DNA from: Mycobacterium sp. OTB74
GTDB taxonomy: Bacteria > Actinomycetota > Actinomycetes > Mycobacteriales > Mycobacteriaceae
DNA: 64,000 bases
Assembly: GCF_029892685.1 (NCBI RefSeq)
Contig: NZ_JARXVD010000002.1
Coordinates: 1 to 64,000, forward strand
Reading direction: 5' to 3'
In this document: positions 63,785-64,000 of the stretch, in pieces
Layout of the letters: the number at the start of each line of letters is the position of its first letter
Position numbering within the stretch: the stretch's first letter is position 1
Translations under genes and position numbers: made by a program
Notes under the pieces: generated by a model
The model's input: the letters and a program-made list of their open reading frames with translations, nothing else
What the model was told of the DNA's origin: nothing
Databases searched by the model: none

Positions 63785-63985
63785 CTAACTCTCCTCGGGC
63801 CAATATCCTTGCGACTCAAGGCCGTCGTCCGGGTCGTCCCAGCTGTCGTAGCGTCTTTCACGGGGTCGGATGATGCGGCGGCGCAGCTCCAACAACAGCT
63901 CCTCAGTGGAGGCACGGGCGAGAGCGTCCGCGGTGTAGGAGTGGTACCGAGGTTCGGGGCTGTCTCGGCGCAGCTTGACGACCAT
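63785..63985 (-). CDS. Small hypothetical protein (66 aa)
   Basis: Begins MVVKLRRDSPEPRYHSYTAD and ends with an acidic tail (WDDPDDGLESQGYWPEES). A central helix, DALARASTEELLLELRRRII, is amphipathic. The protein-like composition and AAAGAG right before the ATG support it, but the family is not recognised. It lies 15 nt from the right edge of the window, so an upstream partner may be cut off. Between 63687 and 63784 nothing is recognised. Confidence 0.6.
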   Translation of the reverse strand: MVVKLRRDSPEPRYHSYTADALARASTEELLLELRRRIIRPRERRYDSWDDPDDGLESQGYWPEES

Positions 63986-64000
63986 CTCTTTGGGTTCTCC

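Overview
The window is mycobacterial chromosome, most likely from a rapid-growing Mycolicibacterium. From about 21 kb rightwards it is high-GC and carries, in inverted orientation, recognisable counterparts of the M. tuberculosis block Rv0911 to Rv0875c: the Rv0911 VOC protein, the Rv0910/Rv0909 toxin-antitoxin pair, ctpE, a metallo-beta-lactamase-fold protein, echA6, accD3, prrA, arfA, gltA2, fprB, a di-iron oxygenase, serC, sepH and the Rv0882 to Rv0875c cluster. An MspA-type porin, typical of fast growers, lies at 19.8-20.5 kb.

Region 1 (1-15 kb) is an accessory island. It holds a zinc-ribbon/cyclase/ATPase protein, a duplicated three-gene module (123-aa ORF, 175-aa ORF and a divergent alpha/beta-hydrolase-cyclase fusion; copies at 3.9-6.4 and 10.8-13.2 kb, plus a remnant at 9.0 kb), a receptor Ser/Thr kinase, and a TIR-DUF4328 membrane protein between the two copies. 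Three decayed tRNA 3'-end-like sequences lie at 0.07, 13.97 and 14.95 kb. No integrase is in view.

Region 2 (15-21 kb) is a cell-surface region: a DUF732 secreted protein, two divergent genes for different seven-repeat beta-propeller (lectin-like) proteins, and a four-gene operon for an MspA porin, a Pro/Ala-rich exported protein, a lipoprotein and an exported protein with a chitin-binding-like Cys pattern.

Region 3 (21-32 kb) holds a glutaminyl cyclase, an RCK-channel-RCK potassium channel, the Rv0909-Rv0911 orthologues, ctpE and the lipid genes echA6 and accD3. EchA6 and accD3 diverge from a shared -10 element.

Region 4 (32-43 kb) is a block absent at this position in M. tuberculosis: a TetR/FAD-monooxygenase pair with palindromic operators, an NRAMP-related transporter behind an M-box (Mg2+) riboswitch and two unlisted small ORFs, and a fadD plus two-half ABC exporter operon.

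Region 5 (43-64 kb) returns to conserved synteny. The response regulator gene prrA is there, but its histidine kinase gene prrB is missing from its usual place; a 44-bp near-perfect palindrome lies there instead. Many genes here have a -10 hexamer 6-8 nt before the start codon, which implies leaderless mRNAs.
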